A stretch of 64,000 nucleotides of DNA from Sulfurovum sp. UBA5198 (GTDB taxonomy: Bacteria; Campylobacterota; Campylobacteria; Campylobacterales; Sulfurovaceae): NCBI GenBank assembly GCA_002412865.1, contig DHVW01000018.1, positions 84,517-148,516 on the forward strand, given 5' to 3'. A model generated the notes under the pieces. That model did not search any database. It was not told where the DNA came from and worked only from the letters and a program-made list of their open reading frames with translations. How positions within the stretch are numbered: the stretch's first letter is position 1; the number at the start of each line of letters is the position of its first letter. Position numbers and translations under genes: made by a program. This document shows, piece after piece, positions 52,799 through 61,579 of the stretch.

Positions 52799-53698
52799 CT
52801 ATTGCTTCAAAATTAAATCAAAATATTTTTTAGAAATTCCCCATCTAGCACCTCTTCCTGAATGCAAAATAACCAAAATCGCATCTTTTTTCCCGTTTTT
52901 TGCTCTAGCAATTAGACAAGGTCCAGCTTTTATTGTATATCCAGTTTTAAGTCCAACCGCCATTGGATTATACTCCAAGAGCTTATTATGAGTTTTAATT
53001 TTGTACTGTTTCGTGTTGTATATATTTGATATTAAAACTTTTCTGTAATTTGCTATTGTATTAATCTCTGGTAGCTTTATAGCATGTTCTGTAAGTAGCA
53101 TTAAATCATAAGCTGTACTCATATTTTCACCAATATCCAAACCACACGGATTTGTAAAATGTGTATTTTTCATTCCCAACTCTTTGGCTTTTGTGTTCAT
53201 CATGGTAGCAAATCTATCACTACTTCCACCCAAATGTATACCTATAGCCATGGCAGCGTCATTTGATGAGCTGACCATAGTAGCGATTAGTAAATCTTTT
53301 AATAAAAATTTATCTCCTACTATTGCACCAAATTTATATGGTTCTACGGCTTTTGCCTCTTGTGTAATAGTCACAATATCGTTAAGTCGTCCGCTTTCTG
53401 CTGCCAAAACTGCTGTCATTACTTTTGTTAGACTGGCGGGAGAAAGTTGATTGTGTATATTTTTACCGTACAATATTGTCGTACTGTTGGTCGCTTTTGC
53501 CAAGAATGCTTCAGCTTGAACATTTGGCACACAAGCTACTTTGTAGCTCTTTACTGTGATTGTTTTAGTGGTCTTCGCTGCACCAATACGAAACCATGTA
53601 AAATATAATGAAATAGCCACAATAAAAGCCAAACCACCATAAAAAATCCAAATGTATCTCAATCTATCTATTTTTTTTATTTTTATAATTTTCTTCAC
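52799..53698 (-). CDS. D-alanyl-D-alanine carboxypeptidase
   Basis: The 299-residue penicillin-binding protein has a signal-anchor helix (15-36) and the three active-site motifs: SxxK at 89-92 (SLTK), SSN in MVSSSNDAAMA, and KTG in GLKTGYT. It trims the terminal D-Ala of peptidoglycan stems in the periplasm. The C-terminal PBP5_C domain and membrane-anchoring helix of DacA are absent, so it is held by the N-terminal anchor. Confidence 0.9.
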   Translation of the reverse strand: MKKIIKIKKIDRLRYIWIFYGGLAFIVAISLYFTWFRIGAAKTTKTITVKSYKVACVPNVQAEAFLAKATNSTTILYGKNIHNQLSPASLTKVMTAVLAAESGRLNDIVTITQEAKAVEPYKFGAIVGDKFLLKDLLIATMVSSSNDAAMAIGIHLGGSSDRFATMMNTKAKELGMKNTHFTNPCGLDIGENMSTAYDLMLLTEHAIKLPEINTIANYRKVLISNIYNTKQYKIKTHNKLLEYNPMAVGLKTGYTIKAGPCLIARAKNGKKDAILVILHSGRGARWGISKKYFDLILKQ

Positions 53699-53758
53699 TA
53701 ATAACCTAAAATAGTTTTATCTAATATATATTATATTCAATCTTTGATTAGATTTTAC

Positions 53759-53767
53759 TGCTATAAT
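53759..53767 (+). promoter_or_regulatory. Extended -10 element directly before the flavoprotein gene
   Basis: TGC-TATAAT ends seven bases before the ATG at 53775, so transcription would begin at or within a base or two of the start codon. No ribosome-binding site is present between them. Confidence 0.6.
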
Positions 53768-53774
53768 TAACGCA

Positions 53775-55010
53775 ATGAAAAGTATATCTCACAACTCATA
53801 CGATGTTATTGTTGTAGGTGCAGGAGCGGCTGGGATAATAGCCTCTATTGTAGCAGCAAGAAATGGTAAAAAGGTCTTATTGCTAGAGAAGCTTACAAAT
53901 ATTGCTTCAAAACTAAAAGCTACAGGCGGCGGGAGATGTAATCTTACCAATACACTTTCAAACGAAGATTTTATGTCACGATTTGGTAGAGATGGTCGTT
54001 TTATGACTCAGGCTCTAGAGTTTTTTGATCATAAAAGACTTATAGATTTTTTTGCACAAATTGGCGTAGAGACACATGCCCCTGATGGGTATAGAGTTTT
54101 TCCAATTTCTCATAGCTCCAAATCTGTAATAGATGGACTAAAAAATGAGATGAATAAGCTTGGCGTAACTATTCGTACTTCAACTAAAGCAGAAAACATA
54201 GAGACATGTGACAATAAGATTATTGGCGTGAGAACCTTTAGTGATACACTTCTATCTCCAAATGTCATCATTGCTACAGGTGGTCTTGGCTACCCAGTGC
54301 TAGGAGCCGAGGGTGATGGATACGAGATGGCAAAATCTTGTGGTCACAAGGTCACAGATATTCATCCAGCGATGATGCCATTACACACCAAAGAGCAGTG
54401 GGTTGCTAATTGCATAGCCGATACGATTCCTAAAGTGGATGTAAAAATAGACCTCAAAAAAGCAAAAAATATAAAATACAAAGGCGATTTAATTTTTACA
54501 CGCCACGGCATCAGAGGTCCAGTGGTACTTGATATAGCTAGAGAAATCACACCATTTTTGGACATTTATGGTGAAGTGCCGATTCTAGCCAACCTAACAA
54601 AAGGACTAAACGAAGAGCAGATACGAACACATGTATCTCAAAACTCATCAAAGTCTATCATGGAGACCATATCTGAAATATTGCCTTTATCTGTAGCGAC
54701 CCAGCTTATAGCTTTAGCTGATATTGATACAAGCATTAGCTGGGCAAAAACAGCAGGTATTAAAAAGGATAAACTGATCAAACTTTTAGCATGGACACCG
54801 CTTACTATCACGGGACATGATGGCTTCAAACTAGCGATGATAACCAGAGGTGGTGTAAGCCTAAAAGAGATAGAGCCTCGTACAATGGGGAGTAAAATAA
54901 TAAAAGGCTTGTATTTTTGTGGTGAAGTGATGGATTTAGACGGACCATGTGGAGGGTATAACCTTCAGTGGTCATTTGCTAGTGGGCATCTAGCTGGAAT
55001 GCTACTTTGA
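53775..55010 (+). CDS. BaiN/HI0933 family NAD(P)/FAD-dependent oxidoreductase
   Basis: The 411-residue flavoprotein carries VIVVGAGAAGIIASIVAARNG at the FAD site (quoted in part: VGAGAAG), then TGGGRCNLTN, GFKLAMITRGGVSL and a C-terminal GEVMDLDGPCGGYNLQWSFASG segment typical of the HI0933/YhiN/BaiN family. Members reduce steroid-like or unknown substrates; the role here is unknown. The mRNA may be leaderless. Its 3' end overlaps the convergent membrane protein gene by nine bases. Confidence 0.88.
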   Translation: MKSISHNSYDVIVVGAGAAGIIASIVAARNGKKVLLLEKLTNIASKLKATGGGRCNLTNTLSNEDFMSRFGRDGRFMTQALEFFDHKRLIDFFAQIGVETHAPDGYRVFPISHSSKSVIDGLKNEMNKLGVTIRTSTKAENIETCDNKIIGVRTFSDTLLSPNVIIATGGLGYPVLGAEGDGYEMAKSCGHKVTDIHPAMMPLHTKEQWVANCIADTIPKVDVKIDLKKAKNIKYKGDLIFTRHGIRGPVVLDIAREITPFLDIYGEVPILANLTKGLNEEQIRTHVSQNSSKSIMETISEILPLSVATQLIALADIDTSISWAKTAGIKKDKLIKLLAWTPLTITGHDGFKLAMITRGGVSLKEIEPRTMGSKIIKGLYFCGEVMDLDGPCGGYNLQWSFASGHLAGMLL

Positions 55011-55739
55011 GTTTAACTCAACTCCATCAAACATAATTCTATAAAGCAAACCATATGTTCCTATGTGCATTGCAGGAATAGCCCAAATCAGACCGATACC
55101 AAAAGGAATTGCCGATATCAGCACTATAACAGTAAAAGCAATAAATAGACCTAAAATCTTAAAGATATGTTGAAATATTGCCTTGCGTGATGTTTCCATC
55201 GCCTCCCAAATATTTAGATTCTTATCCACTATAAGTTGTGGTGTGAACATATATGCTATAGCAAGGGTAGCAAATATTGCTATTGCGATTATCGTAAATA
55301 CTGGCGTTATTATTTCATTGGCAAATAGCATACCAGCAGTAAGAATTAATACTGCTGACAAAATAGGTATAATCATTACCAACATTGCAGCAAAAGCAAG
55401 TTTCCACATATTAGGGAAATAATCAGTTGTATTTTTATAGCTAACGCTATCACCCCTAGTATATTTCGTTGATATCATATATAGACCAGCCGCAAGTGGG
55501 GCTGTAATAGGTAGCAAAATAAATTGTATTATATTTCCTGTTTCCTCTGGATCAATACTTAATATTAAAAATATAAATCCAATCAAGAAAGCAGCTACTA
55601 AAATAGAAACTAACAATATTCCAAGTGAACTCCAAAATATACCTTTAAATCCGTTCGTCATTTTAAAGCTTGTTTTGATGATTTCTATGATGTCAAAATC
55701 ATAATTTGAAACGCTATTTTTTTCTATCTCACTATTCAA
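55002..55739 (-). CDS. Six-helix membrane protein, unknown family (YciC/BPSS1780-like)
   Basis: The 245-residue protein has six predicted transmembrane helices arranged as three pairs, with a cytoplasmic DFDIIEIIKTSFKM start and the segment LNIWEAMETSRKAIFQH before the last pair. Such repeats occur in UPF0259/BPSS1780-like proteins of unknown function. It starts nine bases after proB on the same strand, so it may belong to the obgE-proB transcript. Confidence 0.7.
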   Translation of the reverse strand: MNSEIEKNSVSNYDFDIIEIIKTSFKMTNGFKGIFWSSLGILLVSILVAAFLIGFIFLILSIDPEETGNIIQFILLPITAPLAAGLYMISTKYTRGDSVSYKNTTDYFPNMWKLAFAAMLVMIIPILSAVLILTAGMLFANEIITPVFTIIAIAIFATLAIAYMFTPQLIVDKNLNIWEAMETSRKAIFQHIFKILGLFIAFTVIVLISAIPFGIGLIWAIPAMHIGTYGLLYRIMFDGVELNSK

Positions 55740-55748
55740 TTTAACCCT

Positions 55749-56516
55749 TTATTTTTCATTTCTGAAATGTGTTCCACCTATTTGGACACCATCAATCAAA
55801 AAGCTTTTGATATCATCAAGGTTAAATCCACTAGCTAGAAACATCTCTTTGTGATTAAGCATCAAAAACTGTGCCGATTGGAGTTTTGTCACTATACCAC
55901 CTGTAGCAAATTCATTATTTGCACTATGCTCTTGATTGAGAGCTTCATCGATTAATAGTCCGTGAGTTTTATATACTTTTGCTTCACTAAACTCTCTAGG
56001 GTCTTTGTCATAATACCCATCTATGTCTGATAAAATAACCAATATATCCGCATCAAAATGATATGCCACATGAGCCGAAAGTCTATCATTATCCCCAAAA
56101 ACTAACTCCTCAGTTGCTGTGACATCGTTTTCATTTATTATTGGCACTACTTTATTTAAAAGCAGTGCTTCAATTGCATTTTTGGCATGTTCAGTTAGTT
56201 TTCTTGAATCTAAATCTGACGCTGTTAGTAGTATTTGTGAGCATAGCATACCAAATTTGGAGAATTTTTCCTGATACATTCCAAGTAGTAGTGGCTGACC
56301 GATGGCAGCTAATGCTTGACGGTTTGGAATATGTGATTTGTCAAGTTTTAGCTTTGTGTAGCCACTAGATACTGCTCCACTTGTGACTAATATTACCTCA
56401 TTGTTTGCTTTATAAAGCGAAACGATTAACTCCACCAGCCCTATCATACGACACTTAGATATCTCATTATTTTCTGTTAGTACGTGTGAACCTACTTTGA
56501 TAACAATGCGTCTCAT
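55749..56516 (-). CDS. proB: Glutamate 5-kinase
   Basis: The 255-residue amino-acid kinase phosphorylates glutamate in the first step of proline synthesis. It opens RRIVIKVGSHVLTE and contains VTSGAVSSGYTKL, INENDVTATEEL, FGDNDRLSAHVAYH and GGIVTKLQSAQ. The C-terminal PUA domain of the E. coli enzyme is absent, so this is the short form. The start immediately follows the obgE stop. Confidence 0.94.
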   Translation of the reverse strand: MRRIVIKVGSHVLTENNEISKCRMIGLVELIVSLYKANNEVILVTSGAVSSGYTKLKLDKSHIPNRQALAAIGQPLLLGMYQEKFSKFGMLCSQILLTASDLDSRKLTEHAKNAIEALLLNKVVPIINENDVTATEELVFGDNDRLSAHVAYHFDADILVILSDIDGYYDKDPREFSEAKVYKTHGLLIDEALNQEHSANNEFATGGIVTKLQSAQFLMLNHKEMFLASGFNLDDIKSFLIDGVQIGGTHFRNEK

Positions 56517-57623
56517 TTAGCTCTCCAAATTCTCTTTTGTGTAATTAACTGCGTTAAATAGTGCATATCTCATAGCCTCTGTATTAATATGAGATACAGA
56601 AGATATTGGTAATACAAACAGTGGAGAAGTTGGTGTCTCACCAAAATCATATTTTACGCCGTAGCTTTTGTAATCCTTACTTAAATGTTCGCTATAAAGC
56701 TCGTTATTTGGTTCTACATTGATAGCTTTCATAAACTTCTCTACTGCTTCGTTGCACTCTTCTTTTGTTAGGGCATCTATTTTAGTAATAGCGATACCAT
56801 AGTTTCGACCACCAAGAACCGTTGAATACTTATTTAGCTCTTCTAAAAGTGTAGTGTATTGGTACTCCATCTCACGATAATTACTAACATCAATAAGTAC
56901 AAGAAGAGTTCCTGTTCGCTCAATATGTTTAAGAAACTCAAGTCCTAAACCTCTTCCATCGCTAGCACCCTCAATAATCCCAGGAATATCAGCCATTACA
57001 AATGATTCATAATCGCCTACATCCACGACTCCGAGCTTTGGAGTGAGCGTTGTAAACTCATAATTAGCTATTTCAGGACGGGCATTTGACAAAACAGAAA
57101 TTAAAGTAGATTTACCAACATTAGGATAACCTACAAGACCTACATCTGCTATTAGCTTTATCTCTAGTCTAACTTCTTTGCTTGTTCCTGGAATACCAGG
57201 CTGAGCATATGTAGGTCTTTGGTTACTTGAGTTTTTAAAGTGCATATTACCCAGTCCACCCTTACCGCCATCTAAGAACTTAGTAACGCTACCCACTTCT
57301 ACCAAATCAAAAAGTAATTCTCCAGTTTCCTTGTCGATTACTTGAGTGCCCGGTGGAACTACAATAGTGAGGTCTTCACCACTTTTGCCATAGCATCTTC
57401 GTCCAAGTCCTGGAGCTCCATTTTTGGCTTTCAAATGTCTTGTGCCACGGAGATTTGTTAATGTGTCGGTATTATTATCTACTCTAAAAAATACAGCACC
57501 ACCTCTGCCACCATCTCCACCATCTGGTCCACCTTGTGCTACGAACTTTTCAGTCCAAAACGACACTGAACCTGCTCCGCCCTTACCTGAGCTTATTGTT
57601 AACTCTACACTATCTATGAACAT
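56517..57623 (-). CDS. obgE: GTPase ObgE
   Basis: The 368-residue GTPase acts in 50S ribosome assembly and stress control. The glycine-rich Obg fold occupies residues 1-158 (SGKGGAGSVSF, GGDGGRGGAV). The G domain has G1 GYPNVGKSTL, G3 DIPGIIEGA and G4 ITKIDAL. The family-typical genomic partners rplU and rpmA lie directly upstream. The ATG follows AAAGGTAA. Confidence 0.97.
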   Translation of the reverse strand: MFIDSVELTISSGKGGAGSVSFWTEKFVAQGGPDGGDGGRGGAVFFRVDNNTDTLTNLRGTRHLKAKNGAPGLGRRCYGKSGEDLTIVVPPGTQVIDKETGELLFDLVEVGSVTKFLDGGKGGLGNMHFKNSSNQRPTYAQPGIPGTSKEVRLEIKLIADVGLVGYPNVGKSTLISVLSNARPEIANYEFTTLTPKLGVVDVGDYESFVMADIPGIIEGASDGRGLGLEFLKHIERTGTLLVLIDVSNYREMEYQYTTLLEELNKYSTVLGGRNYGIAITKIDALTKEECNEAVEKFMKAINVEPNNELYSEHLSKDYKSYGVKYDFGETPTSPLFVLPISSVSHINTEAMRYALFNAVNYTKENLES

Positions 57624-57730
57624 ATTTTATTTACCTTTGCATGACGCTATTATTGTTATTATTATACCTAAAATTGACAAAATTATGTTTGACTATGGGA
57701 TTTAATAAGTGTATTGTGGATTTAAGAAGT

Positions 57731-57755
57731 GAAATTAGGCATCAAGCCTAGTTTC
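57731..57755 (-). terminator. Hairpin after rpmA, probable attenuator or terminator
   Basis: GAAACTAGGC and GCCTAATTTC pair with one mismatch around a five-base loop, 12 bases after the rpmA stop, followed by a weak T-rich stretch. A 12-base palindrome GCGTAATTACGC (57761-57772) covers the rpmA stop codon. Confidence 0.5.
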
Positions 57756-57766
57756 AAATTGCGTAA

Positions 57767-58021
57767 TTACGCAGGTACTACTGAAACTTTCTTTTGTGTT
57801 GCTGTTCTGTTTTGAAACTTCACAACACCTTCAATTAGTGCATATATTGTATGATCTTTACCAATACCAACATTAAGACCTGGATATACTTTTGTACCTC
57901 TTTGTCTAATGATAATATTACCAGGGATTACTGCTTCACCACCAAATTTCTTAACGCCTAAACGACGACCAGCTGAATCTCTATTATTCTGGGTTGACCC
58001 CTGACCTTTCTTGTGTGCCAT
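57767..58021 (-). CDS. rpmA: 50S ribosomal protein L27
   Basis: The 84-residue protein begins MAHKKGQGSTQNNRDSAGRR and contains GGEAVIPGNIIIRQRGTK, the L27 signatures. It reaches the peptidyl-transferase centre of the ribosome. The ribosome-binding site is AAGGAG. It follows rplU by 12 bases. Confidence 0.98.
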   Translation of the reverse strand: MAHKKGQGSTQNNRDSAGRRLGVKKFGGEAVIPGNIIIRQRGTKVYPGLNVGIGKDHTIYALIEGVVKFQNRTATQKKVSVVPA

Positions 58022-58033
58022 ATTCTATACTCC

Positions 58034-58339
58034 TTATGCTATGCTTGTTATTAAAACACGAGTAAAATCTCTTCTAAAACCTCTTTTAAGTTTAGAATCT
58101 TTTCTTCTCAATTTTTTGTATATAATAACTTTTTTATCACGACCTTCGTTGATAACCTCACCTTTTACTACAGCTCCATCTATATATGGAGTACCTACAG
58201 TTAAAGTACCATTGTCTAGCGCTAGAACTTCTTTGAACTCTACAGCACTTTTTGGCTCCAAATTCATATTGTCAAAACAGATGATATCACCCTCTTTAAC
58301 TTTGAATTGTTGACCACTTGCTTTAATGATTGCGTACAT
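58034..58339 (-). CDS. rplU: 50S ribosomal protein L21
   Basis: The 101-residue protein starts MYAIIKASGQQFKVKEGD and has IYKKLRRKDSKLKRG near the end, as L21 does. It leads the rplU-rpmA-(obgE-proB) cluster, with AAAGGG before its ATG. Confidence 0.98.
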   Translation of the reverse strand: MYAIIKASGQQFKVKEGDIICFDNMNLEPKSAVEFKEVLALDNGTLTVGTPYIDGAVVKGEVINEGRDKKVIIYKKLRRKDSKLKRGFRRDFTRVLITSIA

Positions 58340-58383
58340 TGCAAACCCTTTATGTTTTTCTACTTGCTATTAAAAAGTATGAG

Positions 58384-58392
58384 ATTATACCA
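58384..58392 (-). promoter_or_regulatory. Extended -10 promoter of rplU-rpmA
   Basis: On the minus strand TGG-TATAAT lies about 45 bases before the rplU start; the -35 region has no consensus. Confidence 0.6.
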
Positions 58393-58427
58393 AAATAAGC
58401 TTTAATACTTTTTAAATTATTCTATTT

Positions 58428-58802
58428 TTAACCAACAACTGCTATTGCGTCTATCTCTACAAGTGCATTTTTAGGTAAAGTTTTTACAGCAACTGTACTT
58501 CTAGCAGGTTTATGTCGTCCAAAATATTCACTATATATCTCATTAACAGTTGTAAAATTATCCATATCACTTAAAAAAATAGTTGTTTTTATTACATTAT
58601 TAAGTGATGAATTTGAGGCTAACAAAACCTCTCTTAGATTTTTTAGAACTTGATGTGTTTGGATAGTTATATCATCTTCAAGCATTATGCCATCGCTAGT
58701 AAGTGCTATTTGACCAGAGGTATATACTAATCCACCATGGGATATGGCTTGTGAATATGGTCCTATGGCTTGTGGTGCGTTTGTTGTTGATACATATTGC
58801 AT
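58428..58802 (-). CDS. ridA: RidA family enamine/imine deaminase
   Basis: The 124-residue protein hydrolyses reactive enamines and imines made by PLP enzymes. Typical segments are APQAIGPYSQAI, VYTSGQIAL, the catalytic Arg in PARSTVAVKTLP, and VEIDAIAV at the C-terminus. The start has AAAGGAGA. A lipoprotein gene lies nine bases upstream. Confidence 0.95.
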   Translation of the reverse strand: MQYVSTTNAPQAIGPYSQAISHGGLVYTSGQIALTSDGIMLEDDITIQTHQVLKNLREVLLASNSSLNNVIKTTIFLSDMDNFTTVNEIYSEYFGRHKPARSTVAVKTLPKNALVEIDAIAVVG

Positions 58803-58811
58803 AATTCTCCT

Positions 58812-59147
58812 TTAGTTTGCTTCAAAAAATATATAATTAGTAGAATAATCAGATATTTCAAAATATCCTTTTTTCTCATTTGCATCTATTTGATTGTTTA
58901 GGTTTACATCATGTATTCCATACCCAAATCTATATGGACGGTCTATGCTACTATCAGTGGCAACTGCTGTTGAGAGTTTATCTATTTTTAAAAATCTATG
59001 CACGAGCTTATCTCCAGCATACATCTCTAATACACCATTTGTTCCTGTCCAGTTTTGCAAAGAACGACTTAAGTTGTTTTGCGTCTCTTGAGTACAGCCT
59101 GCAAATGCAACTGCTACGATAGTAGCCAATAATAATTTTGCTTTCAT
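58812..59147 (-). CDS. Small lipoprotein of unknown function
   Basis: The 111-residue protein has a signal peptide with lipobox AFAGC (Cys18), then a mature part ending FEISDYSTNYIFFEAN. A GIHDVNLNNQIDANEKKG segment looks like an EF-hand/dockerin-type calcium loop (DVNLNNQIDANE). No family was recognised. The ribosome-binding site is AAGGAG. It may be co-transcribed with ridA. Confidence 0.75.
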   Translation of the reverse strand: MKAKLLLATIVAVAFAGCTQETQNNLSRSLQNWTGTNGVLEMYAGDKLVHRFLKIDKLSTAVATDSSIDRPYRFGYGIHDVNLNNQIDANEKKGYFEISDYSTNYIFFEAN

Positions 59148-59239
59148 TGTATATCTCCTTATTTAAGTATTGTTATTTTACCATCTTTATATAAGATTAT
59201 GAGATATAATATATAATGAATTTGATATTAGGAGAATTG

Positions 59240-59974
59240 ATGAAGTCTTATTACATATATTTTATTTTGGGCATTGGTCTATTGTTGATTGCGGGATGTA
59301 AAAAGGATAACGGTATCAAAAAACATATCATAGCCTCCATTCCAGAGGCATCAGGTATCAGCTATTGTGAAAATAGTGATACGCTGGTGGTAGCAAATGA
59401 TGAAGGAAAACTCTATGAAATCACAACAGATGGAAAGATACTAAGAGAGAAGAATATAGGTAAATATGACCTAGAGGGTGTAGTATGCGAAGAGAAAAGA
59501 TTTATATTTGTAAACGAAAATGGGGATTTGCTAAGCGTGGATAGAGACACATTGGTCACAACTATATTTCCATTAATAGGTTTTGATGAACTAAGCAAAA
59601 AAAGTGGAATAGAGGGTATCACAAAAGTAGAAAGTGATTATCTACTTACAGTACAATCCAAAGACAAAGAGAAAGCCAAATTCTTGAAAGTAAATATAAA
59701 AGAAGGTAATGCGGTTGTAAAAAGCACTATCCATCATGGAATAAGCGATAGTGCAGGTCTTGAATACAAAGATGGAAATCTATATATTGTGAGTGACACC
59801 AAAGACAAACTTTATATTTATAATCTCCAAAGTAACAAAATAGTCAAAAAAATAGAACTTCCAAAGTTCGCAGTAGAGGGCGTAGCTATTGATAACAATG
59901 GTAATATCTATTTCGCAGATGACAATGGTGCAATTTTAAAATATACACTTAAAGAACTAGGGATTACAATATAG
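59240..59974 (+). CDS. SdiA-regulated-domain lipoprotein (beta-propeller)
   Basis: The 244-residue protein has a lipobox LLIAGC near residue 20 and a repeat-rich beta-propeller. The turns EASGISYCENSDTLVVANDEG, YDLEGVV, SGIEGIT, DSAGLEYKDGNLYIVSDTKD and VEGVAIDNNGNIYFADDNG (each under the limit in part) match the SdiA-regulated/NHL-like family. The role is unknown; a surface or periplasmic binding protein is likely. The start is placed at the ATG at 59240 with TTAGGAG; an upstream ATG at 59216 has no such site. Confidence 0.8.
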   Translation: MKSYYIYFILGIGLLLIAGCKKDNGIKKHIIASIPEASGISYCENSDTLVVANDEGKLYEITTDGKILREKNIGKYDLEGVVCEEKRFIFVNENGDLLSVDRDTLVTTIFPLIGFDELSKKSGIEGITKVESDYLLTVQSKDKEKAKFLKVNIKEGNAVVKSTIHHGISDSAGLEYKDGNLYIVSDTKDKLYIYNLQSNKIVKKIELPKFAVEGVAIDNNGNIYFADDNGAILKYTLKELGITI

Positions 59975-60031
59975 CATTAAAATAATTTATATACTTCGCA
60001 ATTATCTCATTTTGCCAGAAAAACTATCGTC

Positions 60032-60054
60032 ATACTCGTGCTAGACACGGGTAT
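60032..60054. repeat. Palindromic element between convergent genes (REP-like)
   Basis: ATACTCGTG and CACGGGTAT form a nine-pair stem (one G-T) around CTAGA, inside a CGTCATACTCGTGC... context resembling dispersed palindromes of other genomes. It lies between the stops of the SdiA-domain gene and guaB. Confidence 0.55.
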
Positions 60055-60061
60055 ACGGCAT

Positions 60062-61507
60062 TTACATATGATAATTCGGACTCTCTTTTGTGATAGTCAC
60101 ATCATGTACATGAGATTCTCTTAGCCCTGCACTTGTAATCTCTACAAACTCAGCTTTTTCCCAAAATGTAGCTATATCTTTTGAACCACAATAGCCCATA
60201 GAGCTACGCAATCCACCTATCATTTGATGTACTACATCGGCTATTTTACCACGATACGGTACACGACCCTCTATCCCTTCTGGAACAAGCTTATCTGCTG
60301 CTGTGCCTTCTTGGAAATATCTGTCTGTACTTCCTTGACTCATTGCTCCTAAGCTTCCCATGCCTCTGTACTCTTTGAACTGTCTACCATTAAACATTAT
60401 CATCTCACCTGGAGCTTCATAAGTACCTGCAAGTGCCGAACCAAGCATAACGCTACTAGCACCAACTGCTAGAGCTTTTGCAACATCGCCGCTATATTTA
60501 ATACCACCATCGGCTATCACTGGTACTCCTAATGCGTTTGCTACAAGAGCTACATTGTCAATAGCACTGATTTGAGGTACGCCCACACCAGCTACGATTC
60601 TAGTAGTGCATATTGACCCAGGTCCTATACCAACTTTTACTGCGTCTGCTCCTGCTTCTATGAGGTCCCTTGCTGCTTCGCCTGTGGCTATATTGCCTGC
60701 TATAACATCTATATCAAGCTCTGCTTTTATGGCTTTTACTGTATCAAGTATACCTTGGGAGTGACCATGAGCAGAGTCAAGCACTAGTACATCACAACCA
60801 GCCTCAACTAACGCTCTAGCACGATCAAGTTGCCCTACCCCAATAGCTGCTGCAACTCTAAGACGACCAAAACTGTCTTTATTGGCATTTGGGTGTTGGA
60901 CTTTTTTCTCTATATCTTTAATAGTAATAAGACCTTTTAGTTTGCCCTCATCATCTATGATAGGAAGTTTTTCAATCTTGTGAGTTTGAAGTACTTTTGC
61001 CGCCTCTTCTAGCGTTGTACCTACTTTTGCTGTGATGAGTGGATTGTGTGTCATAACAGTTTTTACTATCAAATTCATATCACTAATAAATCTCATATCA
61101 CGATTGGTTAGTATCCCAACTAATACTCCATTCTCGTCGATAACTGGAACACCAGATATACGATATTCACGCATTAGAGCGTCAGCTTCTCCCACTTTTG
61201 CATCTGGAGAAATAGAGATAGGGTCTATGATAACACCGCTCTCTGATTTTTTGACCTTTCTCACTTGCAAAGCCTGAGTCTCAATATCCATATTTTTATG
61301 AATTACGCCAATTCCGCCTAGTCTAGCCATAGCTATAGCAGCTTTGTACTCAGTAACTGTATCCATAGCAGCTGAAACAATAGGTATATTAAGGCTTACT
61401 CTTTTTGTGAGCATTGTTCTTATACTTACCTCTTTTGGTAATACTGTTGAGTGTTGTGGTACTAGCAACACATCTTCAAATGTTAGGGCTTTTTGTTTTA
61501 TTCTCAT
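60062..61507 (-). CDS. guaB: IMP dehydrogenase
   Basis: The 481-residue enzyme oxidises IMP to XMP in GMP synthesis. The N-terminal TFEDVLLVPQHST, a CBS pair (about 90-200), the catalytic loop GIGPGSICTTRIVAGVG with its Cys, and the flap EGRVPYRG are present. The ribosome-binding site is AAGGAT. It follows gatA, separated by a hairpin. Confidence 0.98.
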   Translation of the reverse strand: MRIKQKALTFEDVLLVPQHSTVLPKEVSIRTMLTKRVSLNIPIVSAAMDTVTEYKAAIAMARLGGIGVIHKNMDIETQALQVRKVKKSESGVIIDPISISPDAKVGEADALMREYRISGVPVIDENGVLVGILTNRDMRFISDMNLIVKTVMTHNPLITAKVGTTLEEAAKVLQTHKIEKLPIIDDEGKLKGLITIKDIEKKVQHPNANKDSFGRLRVAAAIGVGQLDRARALVEAGCDVLVLDSAHGHSQGILDTVKAIKAELDIDVIAGNIATGEAARDLIEAGADAVKVGIGPGSICTTRIVAGVGVPQISAIDNVALVANALGVPVIADGGIKYSGDVAKALAVGASSVMLGSALAGTYEAPGEMIMFNGRQFKEYRGMGSLGAMSQGSTDRYFQEGTAADKLVPEGIEGRVPYRGKIADVVHQMIGGLRSSMGYCGSKDIATFWEKAEFVEITSAGLRESHVHDVTITKESPNYHM

Positions 61508-61545
61508 TTTGATATCCTTCGTATTTATCTATTATTTGTCTTCTC

Positions 61546-61568
61546 AAAGTGTAGCAAAGCTACGCTTT
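61546..61568 (-). terminator. Hairpin between gatA and guaB
   Basis: AAAGTGTAGC and GCTACGCTTT pair over ten positions (one T-G) around a three-base loop, 12 bases after the gatA stop. The T tract is weak, so it may only partly end the gatA transcript. Confidence 0.5.
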
Positions 61569-61579
61569 AATTCATCTCA

